Notes: a model not told the origin generated them from the letters alone. Shown: positions 15,347 to 24,342, counted from the first letter of the stretch. The stretch is DNA of 34,727 nt from JBOHNS01 sp050730835 (GCA_050730835.1 JBOHNS010000031.1:1-34727), one strand, 5' to 3'. Program-made: numbers and translations.

Positions 15347-18172
15347 TTAAATCTTCAATCCAGCAATTTTGGTTTGATGAATTTCGCGGTGGAGTTTTAG
15401 TACGGCGTGGCGGCTGTGCTGGCGGGTGTGGCGCTGGGATAAACGGACGCTCAAATATATCGCTGCGGCTAATATTGCGGTGCCTACATCGGCTAAACTC
15501 AAACTGCCGGCGCCGAAGTAGCTGCTAATCCATGGGTTGTAGATGATGTTGGCGATTAAGAAAAACGATACGGCGAAGGCTAGCAATAGCTTTTTGTTGC
15601 TCCATAAATACGGGCCGAAAAAGCTTTTTTGCCGGTCGCTGCGCACCATTAGCAGGTTGATAAATTGGCAGAGAACAATCGTTAAGTAGGTTAAAATTGT
15701 GGCTTGCGCGTAAATGTGGCTGCTGGTGCCAAGCCGCACGGCGCTGACGCCGTGGCGCGCGAAGAACCACAAAAAGTTGCCGTAGGCTAGTACGGCGGCT
15801 AGCATGCCAAAACCGACGAATTCGCTAACGGTTTTGCGGTTGATGATGTGATCGTGCAGGTCGCGTGGTTTGTCGTTCATTAGATTATTTTCGGCTTTGT
15901 CCCAGCCTAGCGCGGTAATTGGGAAAATTTGCGCCACAACGTCGATGGCCAAAACTTGCACGGCCGTGATGGCGATTGGCACGTGGAAAATTGCGTCGCC
16001 CGCCAGGCTGAACAAAATTGTGATTAACTCACCGGCGTTATCCGTCAGCGCGCAGCGCGCGGCTTTGCGGATGTTTTGATAAGTCAGCCGGCCTTGTTTG
16101 ATAGCGCCAACCAGAGTTTTGAAACTGTCGTCTAGCAGTATAATTTCGGCTGCGTTTTTAGCCACGTCCGTGCCGGATTTCCCCATAGCTACACCAATAT
16201 CGGCCCGTTTTAGCGCCGGCGCGTCGTTAATGCCATCGCCTGTAACGGCTACTACCAAGCCGCTTTTTTTCGTCAAATCTACAATCCGCATTTTGTCTTC
16301 TGGCGCCACGCGCGAAAATATTACGCCGCCAGTTTTTACCATTTTCAGCACTGCCGCGTCGGACAATTTTTGCAGATCCTCGCCTAGTACAACTGTTATT
16401 TCTTCGTCCGATTTTTCTAGCCCAGCCGCTTGCGCGATAGCTTTCGCCGTAGCAGGGTAGTCGCCGGTTACAACCGAAACTTTGACGTGCGCATTCCTTG
16501 CGGCTGCCATAGCGGCTGGCACCGCAGAACGCAGCGGATCGACCATCGAAACCATACCGAGCCAAGTTAAATCAGATTCTATTTCGCTCATTTTTAATTT
16601 GCTGGTATCATAATCCGCCGGCAATAATTTATAAGCTACGCCCAGATTGCGGCGCGCGTTTTTGGCTTCGTCTTCATTATATTTGTTCAAATTTTCGAGG
16701 TCTTTTTTGTGCAATTTTCGGGTGTGGCCGTGGTCCCAGATTTCGCTAGACTTTTCTAGCACACTTTCCGGCGCACCTTTTACGAAAACCGCAATGTGGC
16801 TGCCATAACGGCGCACCGAACTCATGCGTTTGCGCGCCGAATCAAACTGGAATTCCTTGATTTCTGAATACTTTTCGTCTAGCTTTTCTGGCTCCACGCC
16901 AGCCTTTCGCGCTAGCGTAATAATCGCACCCTCAGTAGGATCGCCCACGCAATACCAACCGTTATGTTCTTCGTCTGGCGGATTAACTTTAGCGTTACTG
17001 GCCATTGCACCAGCCGCAAAAAATAGCTTTAAATCCTCTAATTCCTTTTTGCTATAGGCCTGGCCTCTAGCAGTTTGGATTTCGCCTTCGGCTTTGTAAC
17101 CGGTGCCGGTTATTTTATAAACGGTTTCTCCGACTACGATTTGTTCTACGGTCATTTGGTTTTTAGTTAGCGTGCCAGTTTTATCGGTGGCGATTATATT
17201 GCAAGCGCCTAGGGTTTCTACGGCGGATAATTTTTTAACTAGAGCTTTGGCTTTGGCCATGCGGCTAGCGGCCTGCGCTAGCGTGATATTTACTTCGGCG
17301 ACGAGGCCGCTAGGAATCATCGCGGCGGAAATTCCGATGGCGAATAATAGGGCGTCGTGCAGTCTTAGATTTATGCTCAAGGCTACTAAAGTCAGGATTA
17401 TGGCTAGCAAAATTGTGCCTTGGGTTAATCTTTTTGCCAGGTGGTTCATTTCTTTTTGCAGCGGCGATGAGCCAGGTTTGGTGGTTCGGCTAAGGCTGGC
17501 GATGCGGCCCAGTTCGGTCGCCATGCCTGTTGCGATAATTACAGCGTGAGCCTGGCCAGTCGCGACAGTCGTGCCCATAAATAACAAGTTGTGGCGCGAT
17601 GGAAGCGGCACTGGCGCTTCCATCGCATGGGCGAATTTGCGGATTGGATCGGATTCGCCGGTCAAGGCAAATTCTTTGGTCGCCAGCTCTTGCTCGTCCA
17701 AAATCCGGGCGTCGGCCGGCACGCTGTCGCCTTCGGCTAAATAAATGACATCGCCAACGACCAATTGGCTAGAGGCGATTTCCTGCATTTTGCCGCCGCG
17801 AATGACTTTGGTTTGCGCGACGACCAGTTTGTGCAGGCTGGCCAGCAGCGTTTCGGCCTTGTGCTCCTGGATAAATCCGACCGAAGCATTAATCACGCCG
17901 ATGGCCAATAAAATTACCGCGGCCTGCGGATTGTGCAGCGCGAAAATCGCGATCGTGGCGCTAGCCAGCAGCAGCAAAACCAAAAGGTTTTTGAATTGTT
18001 GCAGGAAAATTACAATCGCCGGCACTTGCTTGAGCTTGGCCAGCTTGTTCGGCCCGAGCTGGCGCAATCGCTGGCTGGCTTCTTCGCCGCTCAAACCATG
18101 CTTGTCAGATTCGAGACTTTTAATTACTTCGCTAGCATCCAGCCGGTAAAAATCGGTAACCTTGGTCTTCAT
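15347..18172 (-). CDS. P-type (P2-like) cation-transporting ATPase
   Basis: This is an inner-membrane pump of 941 residues. It has an N-terminal cation-ATPase domain (FYRLDASEVIKSLES...GLSGEEASQRLRQLGPN), the actuator motif LTGES (about 170), the phosphorylation motif DKTGTLT (about 330), a nucleotide-binding KGAPE, and the hinge TGDGINDAPALKRADIG. About ten membrane segments are present. The fold resembles SERCA and Na,K-ATPases, but the ion sites differ. The M4 motif PEGL reads IPSGL, and M6 reads IDVVAQ where Na,K-ATPase has IDLGTD. M5 keeps NAGE. The ion is therefore uncertain. Start: I chose ATG 18170-18172; a TATAAT (18183-18188, minus strand) ends 10 nt before it, leaving a 3-4-nt leader. 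It is divergent from the second sigma gene. Confidence 0.93.
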   Translation of the reverse strand: MKTKVTDFYRLDASEVIKSLESDKHGLSGEEASQRLRQLGPNKLAKLKQVPAIVIFLQQFKNLLVLLLLASATIAIFALHNPQAAVILLAIGVINASVGFIQEHKAETLLASLHKLVVAQTKVIRGGKMQEIASSQLVVGDVIYLAEGDSVPADARILDEQELATKEFALTGESDPIRKFAHAMEAPVPLPSRHNLLFMGTTVATGQAHAVIIATGMATELGRIASLSRTTKPGSSPLQKEMNHLAKRLTQGTILLAIILTLVALSINLRLHDALLFAIGISAAMIPSGLVAEVNITLAQAASRMAKAKALVKKLSAVETLGACNIIATDKTGTLTKNQMTVEQIVVGETVYKITGTGYKAEGEIQTARGQAYSKKELEDLKLFFAAGAMASNAKVNPPDEEHNGWYCVGDPTEGAIITLARKAGVEPEKLDEKYSEIKEFQFDSARKRMSSVRRYGSHIAVFVKGAPESVLEKSSEIWDHGHTRKLHKKDLENLNKYNEDEAKNARRNLGVAYKLLPADYDTSKLKMSEIESDLTWLGMVSMVDPLRSAVPAAMAAARNAHVKVSVVTGDYPATAKAIAQAAGLEKSDEEITVVLGEDLQKLSDAAVLKMVKTGGVIFSRVAPEDKMRIVDLTKKSGLVVAVTGDGINDAPALKRADIGVAMGKSGTDVAKNAAEIILLDDSFKTLVGAIKQGRLTYQNIRKAARCALTDNAGELITILFSLAGDAIFHVPIAITAVQVLAIDVVAQIFPITALGWDKAENNLMNDKPRDLHDHIINRKTVSEFVGFGMLAAVLAYGNFLWFFARHGVSAVRLGTSSHIYAQATILTYLTIVLCQFINLLMVRSDRQKSFFGPYLWSNKKLLLAFAVSFFLIANIIYNPWISSYFGAGSLSLADVGTAILAAAIYLSVRLSQRHTRQHSRHAVLKLHREIHQTKIAGLKI

Positions 18173-18251
18173 TACTTTGAATATTATAGCGACAAATTGT
18201 CTATTTTGCTTGAAGCTTGCGTTGAAGGTCATAAGCTGGCAAGATTATATT

Positions 18252-19277
18252 ATGAGTTATGAAGCGGCGGATGATGCGGCATTTGGATCGGCGGGCGAAA
18301 ATGGGGCGTCGGCTGGCGGCTTCGATGCGGATCCTGTGCGCCAATATCTTGATGGGCTTAATCATGATTTATTAACCAAGGAAGATGAAGCACGTTTGTG
18401 GCAACTCGTGCAGGACGGAATTGCTGCGACCGAAATATTGGCCGACGAAACGTATATATTGTCGCCGGAAGATCGCCTCGAGTTGGCGTGCTTTGAGCGA
18501 GAGGGCGCCAGCGCCCGGCGAATATTTATCGAAGCTAATTTGCGGCTTGTAGTATCGATTGCCAAGCGCCATCAAACCAGCGGCTTAGCCTTGCTTGATT
18601 TAATTCAAGAGGGCAATCTCGGTTTGATGCATGCCGTCGAAAAGTTTGATCCCGAAAAGGGATTCAAGTTTTCGACTTACGCCACATGGTGGATTCGCCA
18701 AGCTATCTACCGCGGCATTGTTAGCAACGATGCCATTGCAAAGCCCAAGCCGATCCACAACCACCTGCGTACCATGACGGCTATATCGAACGATTTGGCC
18801 GGCCATCTTGGGCGCTCGCCAACGGTTGCCGAATTGGCACAGGCAACGGAATTCTCGCCAGATGAAGTAAAAGAACTTTTGATCGTGCAGCGTACCAATA
18901 ATATACGATCGCTTGACGCACCGCTGGGGCACGATCAAGACGGCGGTATATCGTTAGTGGACGTAACGCCGGCCGAAGAAGTTGGTTATGATGCAGCCCT
19001 GGAGTCTGTGGCGCTGGCAGGCATCATGCAGCTGGCGGTCGAAAGGTTACGCGAGAAATTATCGGATGATGATAGGGCATCACAGGCAATCGCTGCCATT
19101 AGGCTGCGTTTTGGCCTTGACGGCGAAGAGTCGCATACTACTTATAGTGCAGTCGGCAAGCGGATGGGTGTCTCACAGAAAAAGGCTCGGAATTTAATCA
19201 TACTGGCAAGGGGTATTTTGTGCAACGACGAACAACTCCAAGCACTAGCCGATGGGAAATTTGGTCCTCCAGACTGA
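18252..19277 (+). CDS. Second sigma-70-family factor with an atypical region 4
   Basis: The 341 residues contain region 1.2 (DPVRQYLDGLNHDLLTKEDEARLW). Near-perfect region 2 follows (ANLRLVVSIAKRHQTSGLALLDLIQEGNLGL...FSTYATWWIRQAI), then a region 3 (RSPTVAELAQATEFSPDEVKELL) and a region 4 (RLRFGLDGEESHTTYSAVGKRMGVSQKKARNLIILARGIL). In region 4.2 the recognition helix differs from RpoD (QKKARNLI against RERIRQIE), so -35 recognition is probably different or relaxed while -10 melting is kept. An insertion (about residues 55-85) separates 1.2 from 2.1. The start is ATG 18252; an upstream in-frame ATG would add residues with no family match. The role is inferred as an alternative (group 2-like) sigma factor. 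It is divergent from the ATPase with 79 nt between. Confidence 0.88.
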   Translation: MSYEAADDAAFGSAGENGASAGGFDADPVRQYLDGLNHDLLTKEDEARLWQLVQDGIAATEILADETYILSPEDRLELACFEREGASARRIFIEANLRLVVSIAKRHQTSGLALLDLIQEGNLGLMHAVEKFDPEKGFKFSTYATWWIRQAIYRGIVSNDAIAKPKPIHNHLRTMTAISNDLAGHLGRSPTVAELAQATEFSPDEVKELLIVQRTNNIRSLDAPLGHDQDGGISLVDVTPAEEVGYDAALESVALAGIMQLAVERLREKLSDDDRASQAIAAIRLRFGLDGEESHTTYSAVGKRMGVSQKKARNLIILARGILCNDEQLQALADGKFGPPD

Positions 19278-19355
19278 GTCCATATACTGACACCCGCGTC
19301 GAACCAAAATCGCCATTTACGCCGAATCCACCTCGATTGATTTATACTATATTAT

Positions 19356-22010
19356 ATGACTGATAATTCGGCGCCCAAGAAGCTTGCGATTATTGATGGC
19401 AAGTCGGTGTTTTACCGCGGCTATTACGCGATGTCTAATTTGGCTACGAAGGATGGCACGCCGACGGGCGGGGTTTTTGGATTTGCTAGCATGGCGCTAG
19501 AAGTTGTTCGAAAGTTGAAGCCGGATTACGTTTGCGTGGCTTGGGACAAGCCGAAGACTAACATTCGCAGCCGGCTAAAAATTTATCCGGAATATAAGGC
19601 TGGCCGCAAACCCGCGCCGCCCGATTTTTACGAACAAGTGCCGATTTTGCTTGGGTTACTAGATGCCTTTGGCTGGCCACTTTATGAACTCGACGATTAC
19701 GAAGCCGACGATATTATGGGCGCGCTGGCACGGCAAGCCAGCGCTAAAAATATCGAAACATTGCTAATCACATCAGATATGGACATGCTGCAGCTGGTCG
19801 ATAAAAACGTCAAAGTTTACGCGCTGAAGAAGGGTTTGAGTAACATTGAACTTTATTCGCCGCAGAGTTTCGAAGCCAAATATCAGATAAAAGTCGATCA
19901 GTTTTTAGACATGAAATCACTAAAAGGTGATTCTAGCGACAATATTCCAGGCGTACCAGGTATTGGCGAAAAGGGTGCGGTTGATTTATTAAAAGAATAC
20001 AAAACTTTGGACGGCGTGTACGAAAACTTGGCGCTAGTTAAAGATTCTGTGCGCAAAAAATTAGAAGCCGGCCAGACTAGCGCCTACATGAGCAAAAAAC
20101 TTGCTCGGATTTACGTGGACGCGCCGATAAAGCTAGATTTGAATGCCGTTGATGGAACTAAAGCTAACCCCGCTAGAATCCAGGAAATTTTTAATAATTT
20201 AGAATTCCGCAGCCTTGCCCGGCAACTACCGCAAATTATGCAAGTTAGTGAGGAAGCTAGCGCGCCAAAAAGTTCTAGCGCTTCTATTAAAACCGGCAAG
20301 CTAGAAACTATCGATTCCGCTAGCAAATTAACTAGCTTGAAATTTGCTAGCGGTCCGACGCTAGCCCACGCTATTGGCGCAGACGAACACGGCCGCAATG
20401 CTAAATGGCTAGCGCTTAGTCGGGAAGCTGGGACTGTATATTTATTAGATGTAGAAAAGCTAGATAAAAAAGATTTGCTAGCCAAACTAGCGGAAATTAA
20501 ATCGATTGTAGGCTACAACGTAAAGCATAGCCTGAAATTGTGGCTAGAACTTGGCGCTAAAGATTTGCCGGCGGTAGAATTCGACGTTTTAATCGGCTCG
20601 TTTACGCTGGATAGTTCGCGGCGCGAGCAAAGTTTAACGGATCTCGCCGAGGCAGATTTGGCTTTTCGCGGCGAATCGCTAGAGGATTTAGAGACGGAAG
20701 AATTAGCCAAAAGGGCGCCGGAAATTATGGCTATAATTCGCGGATTGCACGCCAAACAAGCTAGCGAGATTGAGAAAACGCCGAAATTTAGCGAGCTGGT
20801 AAAATCTATCGAATGGCCGGTAATTCCGGTGCTAGCGCGCATGGAATTCGCCGGAATCGAGCTAGATGTTGAATACTTAAATAAGTTTTCGGACGAGATT
20901 AATGACGCCGCTTCCGACCTTGAGCAACAAATTTATGGACATGCCGACCAGGAATTTAATATCGCTAGCCCCAGCCAGCTAGCCGACATTTTATTTACGA
21001 AATTGGACTTACCAAAAACTGGTATAAAAAAAGGCAAAAGCGGATATTCTACGGCGGCGCGCGAGCTCGATAAACTGCGCGGCCAGCATCCGATAATTGA
21101 TTTGATTACGCAGTACCGCGAAGTTACTAAACTCAAAAATACCTACGTTGATACTTTGCCGAAATTGGTCGATGAAAATTCGCGGCTGCACACAACTTTT
21201 AATTTAACGATCGCGCAAACTGGAAGGCTAAGTTCGACAGATCCAAACTTGCAAAATATTCCGGTGCGGACGGATTTGGGACGAAGAATTCGCACGGCGT
21301 TTGTGGCGGGAAAAGATAAAGTTTTGGTTAGCGCCGATTATTCCCAGTTTGAGCTGCGGCTAGCGGCGGCCATGGCCGGCGACAAGCAAATGCTAAAAGA
21401 TTTTAATGAAGATGCCGACATTCACTCCACCACGGCTGCGCAAATTTATGGCCGCGAATTAGAAGACGTAACCAAACAAATGCGCTACGCGGCGAAGGCA
21501 ATTAACTTCGGTATAGTTTACGGCATGAGCCCGCACGGACTTTCGGTCGCCACTGGCATGACTAACGCGCAAGCCGCGGATTTTATAGAAAAGTACAAAG
21601 AGCTGCGTAAACCATTATTTGAATATATGGAAAAAACCAAACAATTTGCCCGCGAGCATGGCTACGCGGAAACAATGCTAGGCCGCCGTCGGCCAATTCC
21701 AGGCATCAAATCCAGCAATTTCGTAGTTCGCAGTAGCGCAGAACGCGCCGCTATCAACATGCCAATTCAAGGCACCGAAGCCGACCTTATGAAAATCGCT
21801 ATGATAAATGTCGATAAAAAACTTGAAGCAAAATTCCCAGAAGCCAAAATGCTGCTGCAAATCCACGACTCAATTCTAGTAGAAGCGCAAAGCGAAAATG
21901 CCGAAGCCGTCGGCGAATTACTAAAATCAGAGATGGAAGCAGTAGACCAAAAACTCCCAGTAAAACTAACAGTAGAAGTAACAACCGCTAAAAACTGGGG
22001 CGAACTTTAA
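19356..22010 (+). CDS. polA: DNA polymerase I
   Basis: This is the repair and Okazaki-fragment polymerase. The 884 residues contain the 5' nuclease domain (1-290; DGKSVFYRGYYA, DYEADDIMG, TSDMDMLQL, GDSSDNIPGVPGIGEKGA). A 3'-5' exonuclease-like domain (about 320-480) lacks the catalytic DxE motif (it reads AHAIGADEHG), so proofreading is inferred to be lost. The polymerase domain has motif A DYSQFELR (Ile to Phe against the usual DYSQIELR), the O-helix RYAAKAINFGIVYG with the Phe that discriminates poorly against dideoxynucleotides, and motif C LLQIHDSILVE. TATACT (19343-19348) ends 7 nt before the ATG, so a leaderless mRNA is predicted. The TAA overlaps the next ATG by one base. Confidence 0.97.
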   Translation: MTDNSAPKKLAIIDGKSVFYRGYYAMSNLATKDGTPTGGVFGFASMALEVVRKLKPDYVCVAWDKPKTNIRSRLKIYPEYKAGRKPAPPDFYEQVPILLGLLDAFGWPLYELDDYEADDIMGALARQASAKNIETLLITSDMDMLQLVDKNVKVYALKKGLSNIELYSPQSFEAKYQIKVDQFLDMKSLKGDSSDNIPGVPGIGEKGAVDLLKEYKTLDGVYENLALVKDSVRKKLEAGQTSAYMSKKLARIYVDAPIKLDLNAVDGTKANPARIQEIFNNLEFRSLARQLPQIMQVSEEASAPKSSSASIKTGKLETIDSASKLTSLKFASGPTLAHAIGADEHGRNAKWLALSREAGTVYLLDVEKLDKKDLLAKLAEIKSIVGYNVKHSLKLWLELGAKDLPAVEFDVLIGSFTLDSSRREQSLTDLAEADLAFRGESLEDLETEELAKRAPEIMAIIRGLHAKQASEIEKTPKFSELVKSIEWPVIPVLARMEFAGIELDVEYLNKFSDEINDAASDLEQQIYGHADQEFNIASPSQLADILFTKLDLPKTGIKKGKSGYSTAARELDKLRGQHPIIDLITQYREVTKLKNTYVDTLPKLVDENSRLHTTFNLTIAQTGRLSSTDPNLQNIPVRTDLGRRIRTAFVAGKDKVLVSADYSQFELRLAAAMAGDKQMLKDFNEDADIHSTTAAQIYGRELEDVTKQMRYAAKAINFGIVYGMSPHGLSVATGMTNAQAADFIEKYKELRKPLFEYMEKTKQFAREHGYAETMLGRRRPIPGIKSSNFVVRSSAERAAINMPIQGTEADLMKIAMINVDKKLEAKFPEAKMLLQIHDSILVEAQSENAEAVGELLKSEMEAVDQKLPVKLTVEVTTAKNWGEL

Positions 22011-22568
22011 TGTTTGTGTCGGAATTAAAAACTGACAGCGGGGCTGTTAGGTTAATTAAACCTAGCGTGGAGCGCGATGCGCCGCTTGGCGTGCAGTGGC
22101 TTGAAGGTGATGTTGGTCGCGAAACTTTGCGGTTGATGGGTGTAAATAAGGGAAATAACCAACCGTCAAATATATACAAAGAGCGTGAGCGAGTTAGCGA
22201 TTTTTTAGAAAGATCAGATCAGCTGAACTGGATGATTGAAAGTAACGGGGTAGTCGTGGGTTCAATTTGGGTAGACTTGAAAGCGACGGAATATCTGGAA
22301 GCGCCATCTTCATATTATGATTGGCGACCAGTCGGCTCGCGGCAGGGGCGTCGGCGGCCAGGCTTTTCGCGCGGTTGTTAGCTGGCTAGGGGTAGAAAGA
22401 GACGAGCCAGTAATTTATACCCGTCATTTAGACGATAATATCAGTTCGGCTAAATTAGCCGAAAGGGCGGGCTTTGAATACTATGGCGATCAGTACCGCG
22501 ACAATGATGGGCTAATGTGGCAAAATGAAATATACCAAGTAGCCGGTAACGGCAGGGAAGCATTATAA
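22010..22568 (+). pseudogene. GNAT acetyltransferase (RimJ-like) with a +1 frameshift
   Basis: The first frame (22010-22381) begins MFVSELKTDSGAVRLIKPS and reaches VVVGSIWVDLKATEYLEAPSSY. From 22317 another frame reads MIGDQSARGRGVGGQAFRAVV...AERAGFEYYGDQYRDNDGLMWQNEIY, the acetyl-CoA loop (RGRGVG) and C-terminal strands of the same GNAT domain. Removing one T at 22315-22316 joins them smoothly into about 185 residues. It starts by one-base overlap with the polA stop, so it would be translated by coupling. A real mutation or an assembly error are both possible. Confidence 0.72.
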
Positions 22569-22580
22569 TTAAATTTATAG

Positions 22581-22610
22581 TTTGACGTCATGACGTCAAA
22601 GCGCTAAAAT
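22581..22610 (+). promoter_or_regulatory. relBE-type promoter with a 20-bp perfect palindrome operator
   Basis: TTGACG (22582-22587), a 17-nt spacer and TAAAAT (22605-22610), with ATG 22618 7 nt later. The -35 box lies inside a perfect 20-bp palindrome (22581-22600) made of two abutting TGACGTCA octamers (22583-22590 and 22591-22598) flanked by TT and AA. This fits repression by a dimeric or tetrameric antitoxin. Confidence 0.75.
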
Positions 22611-22617
22611 TGTAAGT

Positions 22618-22878
22618 ATGACAAAAGTACTACCTAAAGATTGGAATGTTCCGCTGGAGAAGCAAACCGTCTACTTACCAAAGAAATTTCGGCAATACGT
22701 TCGCATCGAGGCTTCACGCCAGAACATCACGATTTCTGATTATTTTATTAATAAGATCGAAGAAGACCTAGAAGATATAGCTGATATCAAGGCTATTGAA
22801 GACGCCAAAAAAAACAGCGAAGGTTATTACACGCTGGCCGAATTTACGGAATTGCTAGAAAAAGATGGCATCATTTGA
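22618..22878 (+). CDS. RelB/CopG-like antitoxin
   Basis: The 86-residue protein has a short beta strand and helix (KQTVYLPKKFRQYVRIEASRQ, NITISDYFINKIEEDLED), like ribbon-helix-helix DNA-binding antitoxins. The acidic C-terminus (SEGYYTLAEFTELLEKDGII) is probably the toxin-binding tail. The gene overlaps the toxin by 14 nt. It is leaderless and probably represses through the 22581-22600 palindrome. Confidence 0.8.
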   Translation: MTKVLPKDWNVPLEKQTVYLPKKFRQYVRIEASRQNITISDYFINKIEEDLEDIADIKAIEDAKKNSEGYYTLAEFTELLEKDGII

Positions 22879-23128
22879 GCTACAAATCGACAAGCAGTTC
22901 TATAAAGACCTGAAGCGGATTGACAAAAAGCAAGCATCTAGGGTTTATCAAGCCGTCATAAAATTGCAAAATAATCCTGATCCAGCGGCTGCTAAGCAGC
23001 TCAAAGGCACATCATTAAGGCGCCTGCGCGTTGGCGACTACCGCGTTTTGTATGAAATTGAGAAGAAAAAAGTGGTTATTCGTGTACTTCGAGCGCTACA
23101 CCGCAAGGAAGCCTACAGAAAGTTGTAA
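22865..23128 (+). CDS. RelE/ParE-family toxin
   Basis: The 87-residue protein has the RelE fold: FELQIDKQFYKDLKRIDKKQASRVYQAV (helices 1-2), AAAKQLKGTSLRRLRVGDYRVLYEIEKKKVVIRVLRALHRKEAYRKL (the central sheet with GDYRVLYEI and the catalytic Arg/His tail). It would cleave mRNA on the ribosome (RelE) or act on gyrase (ParE); the basic RALHRKEAY end favours the RelE ribonuclease. Its start lies inside the antitoxin gene, giving coupled translation. Confidence 0.88.
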   Translation: MASFELQIDKQFYKDLKRIDKKQASRVYQAVIKLQNNPDPAAAKQLKGTSLRRLRVGDYRVLYEIEKKKVVIRVLRALHRKEAYRKL

Positions 23129-23132
23129 TTAG

Positions 23133-23702
23133 ATGATTAAAGCAGTGATTTTTGATTGTTTTGGGGTTCTGGTGGAGGATGCTCTTTCGGCATTGCGCCA
23201 GAGGATTGGGCCGGAAGAGCAGCAACAGATTATAGATATTTCGCATGCTAGTCATCGAGGCTTGATCGATTCGGAAGATTCTAATCGGCAGATTGCGGCG
23301 CTACTTAAAATGAGTCCGGAGCAGTATGTTCTAACCATTCAAAACGGCGAAGTAAAAAACCAAAAGTTGATGGAATATATTGCTAACCTCAGGAAAAATC
23401 ATAAAACTGCTATGCTGAGCAATATTAGTGCCGGCGGTGTAAAAAAGCGTTTTACAGATTCGGAAATTGCAGGACATTTTGATGTAGTAGTTGCTTCTGG
23501 TGATATTGGCTACGCTAAGCCTGAACCTGAAGCCTATGAAATTGCTGCCGATAGGCTGGGTGTTTTGCTTAAAGAATGCGTATTTACAGATGACAAAGAA
23601 GAATATTGCGATGGCGCGCGAGCTGTTGGCATGCGGGCGATAATGTATGAAAATTTTGAACAATTTCACGGCGAGCTGGAAGAACTGCTAACTAACGAAT
23701 AA
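23133..23702 (+). CDS. HAD-superfamily hydrolase
   Basis: The 189-residue protein begins MIKAVIFDCFGVLVED. Motif I has the nucleophile Asp, but the +2 position is Phe, as in haloacid-dehalogenase-like members rather than the Asp of phosphatases. Motif II is the Ser in MLSNIS, motif III the Lys in GYAKPEPEAY, and motif IV is FTDDKEEYCDGARAVGM. The substrate is unknown. It follows the toxin by 4 nt and could be co-transcribed with it. Confidence 0.85.
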   Translation: MIKAVIFDCFGVLVEDALSALRQRIGPEEQQQIIDISHASHRGLIDSEDSNRQIAALLKMSPEQYVLTIQNGEVKNQKLMEYIANLRKNHKTAMLSNISAGGVKKRFTDSEIAGHFDVVVASGDIGYAKPEPEAYEIAADRLGVLLKECVFTDDKEEYCDGARAVGMRAIMYENFEQFHGELEELLTNE

Positions 23703-23718
23703 AAAATCTTATGAGGTA

Positions 23719-23747
23719 TTGCAAAAATGATGCTTATGTGCTATTAT
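23719..23747 (+). promoter_or_regulatory. Promoter of the membrane-protein gene
   Basis: TTGCAA (23719-23724), a 17-nt spacer and TATTAT (23742-23747). The start near 23754 leaves a ~22-nt leader containing AAGAG before ATG 23776, so this gene uses an ordinary leader. Confidence 0.55.
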
Positions 23748-23775
23748 AGCAAATGTAAAAGAGCAAGAGTTTTAT

Positions 23776-24342
23776 ATGCGTTATATTGCAGGATTTTTAA
23801 TCGCTATCGGGCTAATCGTTTTAGTTTTTGTGGTGATATTTAAATTGTTTACTGGCGGCGGTTCGCCTGCTCACCAGGCTAAGCCGCTTGTTTCTTATGC
23901 CAATACTGGCACCAGCGTGCAGCTGATTATTGACGGACCCGTGGTGGCCAACCAGAATCACCGCGAAATCAAAATTAATGTGGCCGACGATCAAACCGAA
24001 ATCAGCGTTTTGAAGGGCTACCAAAACACTTTATTAAAGACCAAAACTTATCCCAACAATTCCAGCGCCTATGGTGTGTTTTTGCGCGCGCTGGATTTTG
24101 CCGGCTTCACAAAAGGCGTGAACAACTCACAACTCGCCGATTATCGCGGCCGTTGCGCCAGCGGCACGACCTACATTTATCAAATTATTAATGCTAGCGG
24201 CAACCGGACGCAGCAATATTGGGCCAATACTTGCGCTGGCAAAGGCACATTTAAGGGTGCCGCGACTAGCATCACCAATCTTTTTGAAGCTCAAGTGCCG
24301 GATTACGGCAATTTCACCAGCGACGTAAATATCTCTGGTTAA
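23776..24342 (+). CDS. Membrane-anchored extracytoplasmic protein, function unknown
   Basis: The 188-residue protein has an N-terminal membrane helix (YIAGFLIAIGLIVLVFVVIFKLF, about 3-25) with few basic residues, followed by a ~160-residue outer domain. Two cysteines (RCASGT and NTCAGKG) are spaced about 30 residues apart and may form a disulfide. This family is known to me only as a conserved hypothetical of Saccharibacteria-like genomes. No catalytic motif is seen. Confidence 0.78.
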   Translation: MRYIAGFLIAIGLIVLVFVVIFKLFTGGGSPAHQAKPLVSYANTGTSVQLIIDGPVVANQNHREIKINVADDQTEISVLKGYQNTLLKTKTYPNNSSAYGVFLRALDFAGFTKGVNNSQLADYRGRCASGTTYIYQIINASGNRTQQYWANTCAGKGTFKGAATSITNLFEAQVPDYGNFTSDVNISG

